Positions 15,706 to 24,179 of a stretch of 38,903 bases of DNA are shown here, piece by piece (position 1 is the first letter of the stretch; every line of letters starts with the position of its first letter). The stretch lies in assembly GCA_034090045.1 (NCBI GenBank), contig JAXDTI010000005.1, positions 1 through 38,903 of the forward strand. The letters are read 5' to 3'. The notes beneath the pieces are model-generated. The model made no database searches, was not told the origin of the DNA, and saw only the letters and a list, made by a program, of their open reading frames with translations. Made by a program: the position numbers and the translations under genes. The DNA comes from JAXDTI01 sp034090045. Its GTDB lineage: Bacteria > Actinomycetota > Actinomycetes > Actinomycetales > Actinomycetaceae.

Positions 15706-17838
15706 CTAGGCATCAATCTGGTCAATACTCAGATTATCAGCACCCACCACAATGAAGTCACGTCGAGGGGGCACATTCGTTCCCATCAGCAACTCGAAAA
15801 CCTCTTCAGCATGACGTATTTCAGCCTCGTCAGCTAAAGTTATGCGCCGTAGTGTTCGATGCTCCGGGTTCATGGTGGTTTCTGAAAGCTGGTCGGCATC
15901 CATCTCGCCGAGACCCTTATAACGCTGTATCGGTTCCCGGTAGCTGCGGCCACGTTTTTTCAGGTCAGCTAAAACCTGATGCAGTTCTTCATCCGAATAG
16001 GTATAGATAACTTCACCTTTTCGTTTACCCTTAGCAACGACCTCTACCCGGTGCAGGGGCGGAACCGCGGCATAGACCCGACCGGCCTCAATCATCGGGC
16101 GCATATAACGGAAAAACAGGGTGAGCAGCAGGGTGCGAATATGTGCGCCGTCCACATCCGCGTCGGTCATCATAATTACTTTGCCGTAACGAATCTGGTC
16201 GATATCGAAACTGCGGCCCGACCCGGCACCTATCACCTGGATAATAGCAGAGCACTCCGCGTTGGCGAGCATATCCGAAACGGATGCTTTCTGCACATTC
16301 AGTATTTTTCCGCGAATCGGGAGGAGCGCCTGGAAATCCGCGGAGCGAGCCTGTTTCGCCGTTCCCAGCGCCGAATCGCCCTCAACAATAAACAATTCGG
16401 TGTTGTCTACTTCTTTTGAACGACAGTCAGCTAGTTTCGCGGGCATCGAAGCGGACTCTAAAGCGGTTTTGCGGCGTGAAATTTCTTTTTGTTTATGGGC
16501 GGAAACCCGGGCGTGCATCTCGCCAATAACCTTGTCCATCAGCAGGAACGCTTCGTTCTTCAAGTCGCGTTTCCCCGAAGACATTCGTTCAGTGATCCAT
16601 GCGGAGACGATTTTGGATACCGCTGAGCGAGCCTGCGGGGTGCCGAGCACCTCTTTAGTTTGTCCCTCAAATTGTGGCTCCGGCAGCTTCACGGTCACCA
16701 CGGCGCACAGACCGGCGAGAATATCGTCTTTTTCGATACGCGGATCCTTTGCTGAAATCTTCAGGCGTTTAGATTTGCGGTTCTTGTCGATCTGGTTGCG
16801 TAGCGCCTTCACCAGCCCCTGTTCAAAACCGGTCAGGTGGGTACCTCCCATCGGGGTTTCCACAATATTGACGAAAGATTTTTTAATCGTTTCGTATCCC
16901 TTACCCCAGCGCAAAGCAATATCGACTTTGATTTGACGTTCCACATCCCGCGCGATCAGGTGCTTCGAATTTTTGTCGAGCTGCTGCACGGTCTCGGTGT
17001 AGGTGTCCTCGCCAACAATATGCCATGTGGCTGTCACCGGATTATCCTCAGCCAGATAGTCAACAAAATCGACGGTTCCACCATCGTGACGGAAACTTTC
17101 CGACACTGTCTCCGCTTCGCGTTCATCGATGACGTTCACCGTTAAACCGGGAACCAAGAAAGAGGTTTGACGTGCCCGATCTAGCAGTTCAGAAAGCACA
17201 AAACCCCTTGAGGAGGTCATCGGGAAAATCTCGAAGTCCGCCCAGAAACGCACCCGAGTGCCGGTGTGTTTTTTAGGCACCCTGCCGGTGACACGCAGTT
17301 GCGAATGATCCGTGAAAGCCGTGAACGGAGAACCCGGAGTGTGCTTGTCTGAATCATCAAAAACACCCGGCTCGCCACGTCGAAAAGTCATCTCATAGGT
17401 TTTGCCGCCCCTGTCTACGGCGACATCGAGGCGAGCTGAAAGCGCGTTCACCACCGATGCGCCCACCCCGTGTAAACCGCCAGAAGCCGTATAGGAACCA
17501 TTACCGAACTTGCCGCCGGCATGAAGTTTCGTGAAAACAACCTCGATGCCACTCAAACCGGTTCCCGGTACCTCATCAACCGGGATGCCGCGTCCGTTAT
17601 CGTGTACCGAAACTGAATGATCCGGGTGCAATGTAACGTCTATACGGTCGCAATACCCCTCAAGGGCCTCGTCAACAGAGTTGTCGATAATCTCGTATAG
17701 GCAGTGCATGAGACCGCGAGAATCGGTTGAACCAATATACATTCCCGGACGTTTACGTACTGCCTCCAACCCCTCCAAAACGGAAAGGTGCCGTGCGGTA
17801 TAGGACTGTGAACTCACAATACTCAAGGGTATCGACAA
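15706..17838 (-). CDS. parE: DNA topoisomerase IV subunit B
   Basis: A 710-residue ATPase subunit of topoisomerase IV. The GHKL ATP-binding motifs are visible: EIIDNSVDEAL (49-59), DNGRGIP and GGLHGVGASVVNALS. The TOPRIM domain begins EGDSALGTAKQARS and includes LPIRGKILNV and the metal-binding DADVDGAH. The neighbours parC and sigA favour ParE over GyrB. The start is uncertain: the TTG at 17838 lies six bases after TAATGT (a leaderless-like arrangement), while GTG at codon 8 (17817) is also possible; neither has a good ribosome site. It lies 55 bp after sigA on the same strand. Confidence 0.9.
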   Translation of the reverse strand: MSIPLSIVSSQSYTARHLSVLEGLEAVRKRPGMYIGSTDSRGLMHCLYEIIDNSVDEALEGYCDRIDVTLHPDHSVSVHDNGRGIPVDEVPGTGLSGIEVVFTKLHAGGKFGNGSYTASGGLHGVGASVVNALSARLDVAVDRGGKTYEMTFRRGEPGVFDDSDKHTPGSPFTAFTDHSQLRVTGRVPKKHTGTRVRFWADFEIFPMTSSRGFVLSELLDRARQTSFLVPGLTVNVIDEREAETVSESFRHDGGTVDFVDYLAEDNPVTATWHIVGEDTYTETVQQLDKNSKHLIARDVERQIKVDIALRWGKGYETIKKSFVNIVETPMGGTHLTGFEQGLVKALRNQIDKNRKSKRLKISAKDPRIEKDDILAGLCAVVTVKLPEPQFEGQTKEVLGTPQARSAVSKIVSAWITERMSSGKRDLKNEAFLLMDKVIGEMHARVSAHKQKEISRRKTALESASMPAKLADCRSKEVDNTELFIVEGDSALGTAKQARSADFQALLPIRGKILNVQKASVSDMLANAECSAIIQVIGAGSGRSFDIDQIRYGKVIMMTDADVDGAHIRTLLLTLFFRYMRPMIEAGRVYAAVPPLHRVEVVAKGKRKGEVIYTYSDEELHQVLADLKKRGRSYREPIQRYKGLGEMDADQLSETTMNPEHRTLRRITLADEAEIRHAEEVFELLMGTNVPPRRDFIVVGADNLSIDQIDA

Positions 17839-17893
17839 CTACTTACATTAGCGGTCTCCCGCGCCGGAACCGACCAAGCCAGCGTGTCGATAA

Positions 17894-19222
17894 TCAGTCC
17901 AGATAGTCGCGCAGAACCTGGGAACGGGAGGGGTGACGCAGCTTTGACATTGTCTTGGATTCGATCTGGCGGATACGTTCACGCGTCACGCCATAAACTT
18001 TGCCTATCTCGTCGAGCGTCTTGGGTTGACCGTCACCCAGACCGAAACGCATAGAAACGACTCCGGCTTCCCGCTCCGAAAGGGTATCCATCACCCTTGT
18101 CAGCTGCTCTTGCAGCAGGGTAAAGGACACGGCATCAGCCGGTACGACCGCCTCGGAGTCCTCAATCAAGTCACCAAATTCAGAATCCCCGTCCTCACCC
18201 AAAGGCGTGTGTAAAGAAATCGGTTCACGACCGTATTTCTGCACTTCAACAACCTTTTCAGGGGTCATGTCTAGTTCTTTGGCGAGTTCCTCCGGAGTGG
18301 GTTCACGCCCCAAATCTTGGAGCATCTGCCGCTGAACCCGTGAAAGCTTGTTAATCACCTCAACCATATGTACCGGAATACGTATGGTGCGCGCCTGGTC
18401 TGCCATAGCGCGGGTAATTGCCTGACGGATCCACCAGGTCGCGTAGGTGGAAAACTTGTAGCCTTTCGTGTAGTCGAACTTTTCGACCGCCCGAATCAGC
18501 CCCAGGTTGCCTTCCTGAATCAAATCCAAGAAAAGCATTCCACGACCGGTGTAGCGTTTCGCCAATGACACAACGAGCCGCAGGTTCGCCTCCAGCAGAT
18601 GATTCTTCGCGCGCTGACCGTCAATAGCTAAGGTATGCAAATCGCGGCGCTCTTTGGCGGACAGGTCAGCTCCCGAATCTTCCTCCAACTTGTGTTCGGC
18701 ATACAGACCGGCCTCGACACGGCGGGCGAGATCAACTTCTTCTTCGGCGTTCAACAGTGGAACCTTACCGATTTGTTTCAGGTAGTCCTTTACCGGGTCG
18801 GCTGTGGCACCGGCAGTCGTCACCTGGATAGCCGGCTCGTCGGTGTCATCAGATTCAGAAATGGTGATTACACCGGGCTTGTCCGTCTCGGTCACGGCAG
18901 CGGGTTCTTGCGTGACCTCACGAGTCTCAACCTGCGGAGTAGCCTCCTCTTCGGCAACAGGTTTCTCAGTTTTGCTGGTTTTTTGTGCCGGAGCGGTCTT
19001 TTTTGCGCTGATGGTTTTTTTAGCTGCCGTGGACTTCTTCACGGTTGTGGATTTCTTTGGGGTTTTCTTCGCAGAAGCGGATTTAGCTCCTTTAGCAGTT
19101 TTTTTGGAGGTGGCAGCAGTTTTTTTAGGCGTTTTTGCCGATTTTTTTACTTTCCCCTGCCCCTCACCAGAGTTCTTTACTTCAGTTGTTTCATTCTTCT
19201 TCGCAGTTGCTTTAGCAGTCAC
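17894..19222 (-). CDS. sigA: primary sigma factor SigA/RpoD (HrdB-type)
   Basis: 442 residues. Residues 1 to ~90 are a Lys/Ala/Thr-rich, histone-H1-like tail with repeated AKKT and KKS units, followed by an acidic linker (~90-135). Region 1.2 starts at DPVKDYLKQIG. Region 2 contains the core-binding and -10-recognition segment ending YKFSTYATWWIRQAITRAM. Regions 3 and 4 follow, with the -35-recognition helix VTRERIRQIESK. This is the housekeeping sigma factor. The start is GTG with GAAAGG five bases upstream. It is divergent from idsA, with TATAAT readable on both strands between them, and lies 55 bp upstream of parE. Confidence 0.96.
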   Translation of the reverse strand: MTAKATAKKNETTEVKNSGEGQGKVKKSAKTPKKTAATSKKTAKGAKSASAKKTPKKSTTVKKSTAAKKTISAKKTAPAQKTSKTEKPVAEEEATPQVETREVTQEPAAVTETDKPGVITISESDDTDEPAIQVTTAGATADPVKDYLKQIGKVPLLNAEEEVDLARRVEAGLYAEHKLEEDSGADLSAKERRDLHTLAIDGQRAKNHLLEANLRLVVSLAKRYTGRGMLFLDLIQEGNLGLIRAVEKFDYTKGYKFSTYATWWIRQAITRAMADQARTIRIPVHMVEVINKLSRVQRQMLQDLGREPTPEELAKELDMTPEKVVEVQKYGREPISLHTPLGEDGDSEFGDLIEDSEAVVPADAVSFTLLQEQLTRVMDTLSEREAGVVSMRFGLGDGQPKTLDEIGKVYGVTRERIRQIESKTMSKLRHPSRSQVLRDYLD

Positions 19223-19257
19223 GGCGACCTTTCCTCAGTATAGGGCAGTGCTGAACC

Positions 19258-19265
19258 ATTATAAT
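19258..19265. promoter_or_regulatory. palindromic -10 box shared by sigA and idsA
   Basis: ATTATAAT is its own reverse complement, so TATAAT reads rightwards at 19260-19265 (towards idsA) and leftwards at 19258-19263 (towards sigA). Predicted starts near 19272 and 19251 would leave leaders of about 40 and 30 nt, both containing ribosome sites. No clear -35 box is seen on either side. A second candidate for sigA is TATACT at 19237-19242. Confidence 0.5.
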
Positions 19266-19277
19266 CGGGATAGGAAA

Positions 19278-19307
19278 AACCTCCCAATGGAACCCGATAG
19301 GAGGGTT
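19278..19307 (+). promoter_or_regulatory. 5'UTR hairpin sequestering the idsA ribosome site
   Basis: AACCTCC (19278-19284) can pair with GGAGG plus TT (19300-19307), with one bulged G and a 15-base loop. The AGGAGG ribosome site of idsA (19299-19304) lies within the 3' arm, so folding would hide it. This could be translational control or chance. Confidence 0.35.
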
Positions 19308-19312
19308 GTTTC

Positions 19313-20377
19313 ATGTCCTTAAACCCGGAAGTGGACGCACTCCTCCAGTCCTATGTCTCAGACTTGACCAGCTTAATAATCGACCAAATAACCAAAAATT
19401 TAAGGTTCTTACCTGAAAACGAGCGTTCAAAGGAACTCCTAGAAGCCCTCAAAGAGGCAGTCACCGGCGGAAAACGCTTGAGAGCACAGATGGCTTTCGC
19501 CGGAACACTGATCTGCGATTACCCGGATCGCGGGCGGGCATTACGGCTCGGGGCAGCACTGGAACTATATCAAGCGTCGGCGCTCATTCACGACGATATT
19601 ATCGACAACGCTGATACTCGCCGGGGACGTCCATCCGCACATCGGTCATTACGTGAACCGTTAGCCGGGGCGCTGAGCCTCGAAAACGCAGACCACTACG
19701 GTCGCTCAGCGGCGTTACTGCTCGGCGATCTGGCGCTATCCACAGCTGACCGGATCGCCTGGGAGCTGTCCCCCCACCTGGATTTCGGGGAACTGTGGAC
19801 CCGGATGACCGCCTCCGTCGCCTACGGACAGTACCTGGATTTATATGCCGAAACCGGGGTGGAGCAGATAACACCGGTGAAAGCAACTGAAATAGCTACC
19901 TATAAGGCAGCCCGCTATTCTGTCGTCGATCCGCTACTGCTCGGTGTTTCGCTCGCCGGCGGCGGATACGAGCTGCGCCACTCGTTGAACGCCGCCTTTG
20001 AACCCATCGGGGTGGCTTTTCAATTTCGTGACGACCTGCTCGGGGTTTTCGGGGAGGAAGAAACTATCGGTAAACCTGCGGGAGCTGACCTGGCAGCAGG
20101 TAAACGCACAATCCTGATAGCCGAGGCGCTCGAACGCGGCAACAGCAAAGAACAGGATTTCATAAACTCACATCTGGGTCAGGCAAACCTGGCGGTATCA
20201 GAATTAGCGGTGTTGCGAGACATACTGATCAGAAGCGGTGCGCGACAGGCAGTCGAGAATCGTATCGAGCTGCTGTATCAACGCGGAATGAAAGAACTAG
20301 AGTTTGCGCACTTAAACGACTTTTCTCGGGGATTGCTCACCCATTTGGCGAATATCCTGGTTAGCAGGGACAGCTGA
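19313..20377 (+). CDS. polyprenyl diphosphate synthase (GGPP/FPP synthase, IdsA-type)
   Basis: 354 residues of the trans-isoprenyl diphosphate synthase family, which extends prenyl diphosphate by condensation with IPP. The first aspartate-rich motif is DDIID at 94-98, preceded by GGKRLRAQM; the second is FQFRDDLLGVFGE near 235. It matches the short-chain (geranylgeranyl/farnesyl) synthases near Rv2175c/pknL in mycobacteria (idsA2). The product probably feeds menaquinone or lipid-carrier synthesis; chain length cannot be read with certainty. AGGAGG lies eight bases before the ATG. It converges with the Rv2175c-like gene (6 bp). Confidence 0.88.
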   Translation: MSLNPEVDALLQSYVSDLTSLIIDQITKNLRFLPENERSKELLEALKEAVTGGKRLRAQMAFAGTLICDYPDRGRALRLGAALELYQASALIHDDIIDNADTRRGRPSAHRSLREPLAGALSLENADHYGRSAALLLGDLALSTADRIAWELSPHLDFGELWTRMTASVAYGQYLDLYAETGVEQITPVKATEIATYKAARYSVVDPLLLGVSLAGGGYELRHSLNAAFEPIGVAFQFRDDLLGVFGEEETIGKPAGADLAAGKRTILIAEALERGNSKEQDFINSHLGQANLAVSELAVLRDILIRSGARQAVENRIELLYQRGMKELEFAHLNDFSRGLLTHLANILVSRDS

Positions 20378-20383
20378 GGGCAG

Positions 20384-20710
20384 CTAGGCTCCCGCCATAG
20401 ACACTGCCCGGTTCACGCGATGCTTGAAACCGCCACGCAACATATTCAACGGCGTGTCTCCCAGCAGATCATTGTCCTCATAGAGCCACTCGACAGCTTC
20501 CTCACGCGAAAACCCGTGGTCAGAAAGCACTGTTAAGGTACCGGCCAGACCGTCAAGCGGTTCCCAACCGTGACGCCCCTCAACGAGTGAGTCTGCTCTC
20601 ACCCGGTTGCGCCCCTCCCACAGCAACTGACCATCTTTGAGCATCTGTTCGACACGGGATTTCTTCAAACCCAGCATCTCGGCAACTTCAGTAATCGAAT
20701 AGCTCACCAT
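20384..20710 (-). CDS. Rv2175c-like DNA-binding protein (helix-turn-helix)
   Basis: A 108-residue protein. Residues ~4-50 form a helix-turn-helix resembling the excisionase/MerR type (SITEVAEMLGLKKSRVEQMLKDG), followed by the conserved C-terminal domain found in M. tuberculosis Rv2175c. Rv2175c binds DNA weakly and is phosphorylated by the adjacent kinase PknL, which is also divergent here. I use ATG 20710: the open frame extends to 20770, but that would run into pknL. TAGAAT lies seven bases before this ATG with no ribosome site, so it looks leaderless. Confidence 0.85.
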   Translation of the reverse strand: MVSYSITEVAEMLGLKKSRVEQMLKDGQLLWEGRNRVRADSLVEGRHGWEPLDGLAGTLTVLSDHGFSREEAVEWLYEDNDLLGDTPLNMLRGGFKHRVNRAVSMAGA

Positions 20711-20717
20711 ACACCCA

Positions 20718-20749
20718 ATTCTAGCGGGATAACGAAAAGGCCATAAACT
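20718..20749. promoter_or_regulatory. divergent leaderless promoters of the Rv2175c-like gene and pknL
   Basis: The gap between the two ATGs is only 46 bp. On the minus strand TAGAAT (20718-20723) is seven bases before the 20710 ATG; on the plus strand TAAACT (20744-20749) is seven bases before the 20757 ATG. Neither gene has a Shine-Dalgarno sequence. The -35 regions overlap across the gap, so the two promoters may compete or be co-regulated. Confidence 0.55.
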
Positions 20750-20756
20750 TGCTGTT

Positions 20757-22763
20757 ATGGAACAGCGCACCGACCCGTTGATTGGCTCAATGCTGGATGG
20801 GCGCTACTTGGTGAGCTCCGAAATAGCCGCAGGCGGCATGGCCACAGTATATCGAGGTCACGACACTCGACTGGACAGGGCGGTCGCGATAAAGGTTATG
20901 CATCCGCACCTGGCGAAAACCCCAGGTCTGACTGACCGGTTCCGCGCTGAGGCGCGAGCCATCGCGAAAGTAACCCACCCGGCGATTGTCGCGATTCATG
21001 ACCAGGGTCAAATCGAGGGGCGCGGCTATTTGGTGATGGAATACATTTCCGGGCCGAGTCTGCGCGAGTTGTTGCGGCAACAGGGGTCCCTGACACTGCG
21101 GCAGGCACTCGAAGTGACTGAACAGATACTCGTGGGATTGTCGGCGGCACATCAGGTAGGTCTGATACACCGCGACATTAAACCCGAAAATATATTGCTC
21201 ACCAGAGACGGGCAACCCAAGATAGCGGATTTTGGTTTAGCACACCTGTTGGGAGAGGCGACCGGATATTCGACCTCCGCTGTGATGGGAACCGTGGACT
21301 ATATGGCTCCGGAACTGGTGAATGGGGAAACTCCGGATGCCTCCTGTGACATCTATGCGGCGGGTTTGATGCTCTCCGAAATGATATCAGGGAAACTGCC
21401 TTTCCCCACTGGTACGCCGATCTCGGTAGCATGGGCGCACGTTACCTCTGATCCTGAACCTGTGCATCAACAATTTGATTGGGTTCCCGAACAGGTGGAT
21501 GACGCGATTGGCGTGCTCGCTGCCCGGGAGGCACGTTCCCGCCCAGCGGATGCTGCTGCAGCCGCCGTTATTATCCGAGATTTATTGGATTCGCTGCCCG
21601 ATCAGGTGTTGAACAAGCGTTCCGAAGTCCCCGATAAAGCGGATTCGGATGCTACCGCCATGCTGGAGCAGGTTTCAAATAATCGTGAAACCGCGATACT
21701 AACCGGCGCTGCGAAGCGACAATCTCAAACTGAGCCCTACCGTTTCATTCCGGTAAACCCACCGGCTTTAACGAATAGCGCTGAAACTACCGGGGCGGGA
21801 GGAAACGAGACCGCAAAGACGATTGGGAAACCACGCAACATATCGGTAAGCGAACCAGAGTCACCCGAGAAAAAACTTAAGAAACATCGAATCTGGCCGA
21901 TACTGCTGCTGGTGTTTGTTATCGCGGCAGCGATTTCAGTGGCTGCCTGGTGGTTCCTCGCCGGCCCGGGGTCGAGAATCACAGTCCCGTCAGTCGCCGG
22001 GCAGAGCCAAACCCAGGCGGTTAAACAGCTGCGCAACGCCGGTTTTGAAGTAATCTTGCAACGTGAATTCTCCGACACCGTGGACAGGGGCAAGGCCGTA
22101 GGCACCGATCCGGAAGGCGGCACGAAAGCCTATCCGGATCAACCGGTTCGACTCTATATTTCCAAGGGTATCGAGATGGTGAGGGTCCCAAACATTACCG
22201 GGAAAACACAACGCGATGGCACAGCAGCGTTACAGAAAGCAAAGTTGAAGGTCGGAACCGTCAGTGAGGAATACTCTGACACTGTTGCCGCCGGTCAGGT
22301 GATAGCAACCGACCCGAAAGCCGGACAGTCAGTGAAACACGACTCGATAGTGAAACTAACAGTTTCGAAAGGCAAAGAGCCGGTAACCGTTCCTGACCTG
22401 GCAGGTAGCACACTCACGGAGGCACAAAAAGTCGTGGAAACCTTGAAGTTGAAGGTTTCTTCCAGCGAAAACTATTCCGATACCGTGCCGAAAGGTGCCA
22501 TCATTTCGCAAGACCCAGCCGCCGGGGAAACCCGCTATCACGGTGACGAAATAAAAGTTGTGGTCTCTAAGGGACCGGAAATGGTCGCGGTGCCTGACGT
22601 GGTGCGTAAATCTGAAGCTGATGCGCGCCAAACACTGGAAGCTGCCGGGTTTGTAGTGAACGTAAACAGGTTGTTCTCAATAGCAGATAAGGTTGCACAA
22701 ACCGACCCTGCCGCTGGAACCGTAGTGAAAGTGGGTTCCACAGTCACTATCACTGTTATTTGA
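20757..22763 (+). CDS. pknL: serine/threonine protein kinase with four PASTA domains
   Basis: A 668-residue transmembrane Hanks-type kinase. The kinase domain (~14-285) has the glycine loop AAGGMATVYRG, Lys46, the catalytic loop HRDIKPEN (138-145, Asp140), DFG (158-160) and APE (184-186). A juxtamembrane linker leads to one membrane helix (~380-402, WPILLLVFVIAAAISVAAWW), then four extracellular PASTA repeats (~410-668). PASTA domains bind cell-wall fragments. Neighbouring Rv2175c-like and aroG genes identify it as the PknL orthologue; M. tuberculosis PknL lacks PASTA domains, but other actinobacterial versions keep them. The Rv2175c-like protein next door is a likely substrate. The start looks leaderless. 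Confidence 0.9.
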   Translation: MEQRTDPLIGSMLDGRYLVSSEIAAGGMATVYRGHDTRLDRAVAIKVMHPHLAKTPGLTDRFRAEARAIAKVTHPAIVAIHDQGQIEGRGYLVMEYISGPSLRELLRQQGSLTLRQALEVTEQILVGLSAAHQVGLIHRDIKPENILLTRDGQPKIADFGLAHLLGEATGYSTSAVMGTVDYMAPELVNGETPDASCDIYAAGLMLSEMISGKLPFPTGTPISVAWAHVTSDPEPVHQQFDWVPEQVDDAIGVLAAREARSRPADAAAAAVIIRDLLDSLPDQVLNKRSEVPDKADSDATAMLEQVSNNRETAILTGAAKRQSQTEPYRFIPVNPPALTNSAETTGAGGNETAKTIGKPRNISVSEPESPEKKLKKHRIWPILLLVFVIAAAISVAAWWFLAGPGSRITVPSVAGQSQTQAVKQLRNAGFEVILQREFSDTVDRGKAVGTDPEGGTKAYPDQPVRLYISKGIEMVRVPNITGKTQRDGTAALQKAKLKVGTVSEEYSDTVAAGQVIATDPKAGQSVKHDSIVKLTVSKGKEPVTVPDLAGSTLTEAQKVVETLKLKVSSSENYSDTVPKGAIISQDPAAGETRYHGDEIKVVVSKGPEMVAVPDVVRKSEADARQTLEAAGFVVNVNRLFSIADKVAQTDPAAGTVVKVGSTVTITVI

Positions 22764-22780
22764 ATCGCTGTAGCTGCTGG

Positions 22781-24160
22781 CTAAAACCCCATTGCCGGGA
22801 AATCCGGGTAGTCTGCAGCTTGTGGACCAGGACGGGCGGCAGCCAGCATCTCTGCCACGTCAAAAGCCATCTCCAGGGACTGCTGATGGTTCAGACGCGG
22901 ATCCACTAAAGTTTCGTAGCGTTTCGCCAGTGCCGCCTCATCAACCTCTTCGAGACCACCAACCACCTCGGTTACATCATCCCCGGTTAGCTCAACATGG
23001 ATGCCGCCGGGAACAGTACCGGCGAGAGAATGCGCCTCGAAAAAGCCGCGAACCTCATCCAGTATTGTTTCAAAATGCCGTGTCTTGTAGCCGTTCGCGC
23101 TCGTCACAGTGTTCCCGTGCATCGGGTCGCACATCCAGGTGAGCGGCACGCCGAGAGCCTTAGCTGTCTGAAGTAGCGGCGGCAAAACATCGCGAACCCT
23201 ATCGGCACCCATACGAGCTATAAAGGTCAGGCGTCCCGGTTCCCCGTCCGGGTTCAAACGCTCAGAAAGAACCTTTATATCCTCGGTGGTGGTGCTGGGC
23301 CCAATTTTCACGCCCAGGGGGTTACGAACCCCAGCCAATAGTTCAACATGTGCACCATCGAGCTGCCGGGTACGATCCCCGATCCAAAGGAAATGCGCGG
23401 AGGTGTCATAGCATGCCCCGGAAATCGAATCCACGCGGGTCAAAGCCGACTCGTATTCGAGCAGCAGCGCCTCGTGTGCCGAATAGAAATCGACGGTACG
23501 CAGCGCATCGCCCGGCACCCCGGCAGCAAACATGAACTGCATGGCCGAATCAATGGCGTTAGCTAAATCGTCAAAACGCGCGTAGGCCGGATTCGCCATG
23601 AAACCTTTATTCCACTCATGAACCCGGCGCATATCGGCATATCCGCCTTTGGAGAAGGCACGAATCAGGTTTAGGGACGCGGCGGAACGCTCATAGGCTT
23701 CCAGGAGGCGTTTCGGGTTCGGGGTGCGGGAGGCGGCAGTAAACTCGTGTCCGTTAACCGCGTCGCCACGGTAGGACGGCAGGGTGAACCCGTCACGAGT
23801 CTCGGTAGAGGAGGAACGCGGCTTCGCGTACTGTCCCGCCATGCGCCCCATTTTTACCACCGGCAGCGCCGAACCGTAGGTGAGCACCACAGCCATCTGC
23901 AAAATGGTTTGAATTTTGAGTTTCAGGTGGTCAGCAGTGGATTCCGCGAATGTTTCGGCACAGTCACCACCGGTGAGCACGAATGCTCGCCCCTCACCTG
24001 CCTCACCCATCAAACGACGCAGCTCGTCAACCTCACCAGCGAACACCAACGGCGGGCGTTGACGCAGCTCTTCAGCAACATTGTTTACCAGTTCAGAATC
24101 TGGGTATTCAGGCTGTTGGAATGCCGGGCATTCACGCCAGGACGCGGAAACCTCACTCAT
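22781..24160 (-). CDS. aroG: 3-deoxy-D-arabino-heptulosonate-7-phosphate synthase, class II
   Basis: About 459 residues of the plant-like class II (AroA_II) family, which condenses PEP and erythrose-4-phosphate in the first step of the shikimate pathway. Typical segments are GGDCAETF (metal-binding Cys), RMAGQYAKPRSS, the YRGDAVNG loop, GARNPLG-like AGVRNPLGVKIGP, and DPMHGNT. The ATG at 24160 has GAGG eight bases upstream and is preferred to the GTG two codons earlier. It starts 19 bp after the pfp stop, so it is part of plsC-pfp-aroG. It converges with pknL (17 bp). Confidence 0.95.
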   Translation of the reverse strand: MSEVSASWRECPAFQQPEYPDSELVNNVAEELRQRPPLVFAGEVDELRRLMGEAGEGRAFVLTGGDCAETFAESTADHLKLKIQTILQMAVVLTYGSALPVVKMGRMAGQYAKPRSSSTETRDGFTLPSYRGDAVNGHEFTAASRTPNPKRLLEAYERSAASLNLIRAFSKGGYADMRRVHEWNKGFMANPAYARFDDLANAIDSAMQFMFAAGVPGDALRTVDFYSAHEALLLEYESALTRVDSISGACYDTSAHFLWIGDRTRQLDGAHVELLAGVRNPLGVKIGPSTTTEDIKVLSERLNPDGEPGRLTFIARMGADRVRDVLPPLLQTAKALGVPLTWMCDPMHGNTVTSANGYKTRHFETILDEVRGFFEAHSLAGTVPGGIHVELTGDDVTEVVGGLEEVDEAALAKRYETLVDPRLNHQQSLEMAFDVAEMLAAARPGPQAADYPDFPAMGF

Positions 24161-24179
24161 ATACACAACCTCGCGTGTT

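Noticed and set aside
18635..19243. 202-codon Phe/Ser/Gly-rich frame antisense to sigA
   Set aside because: It is the reverse of the lysine-rich repeats of SigA (AAG repeats read as CTT), which explains its odd composition.
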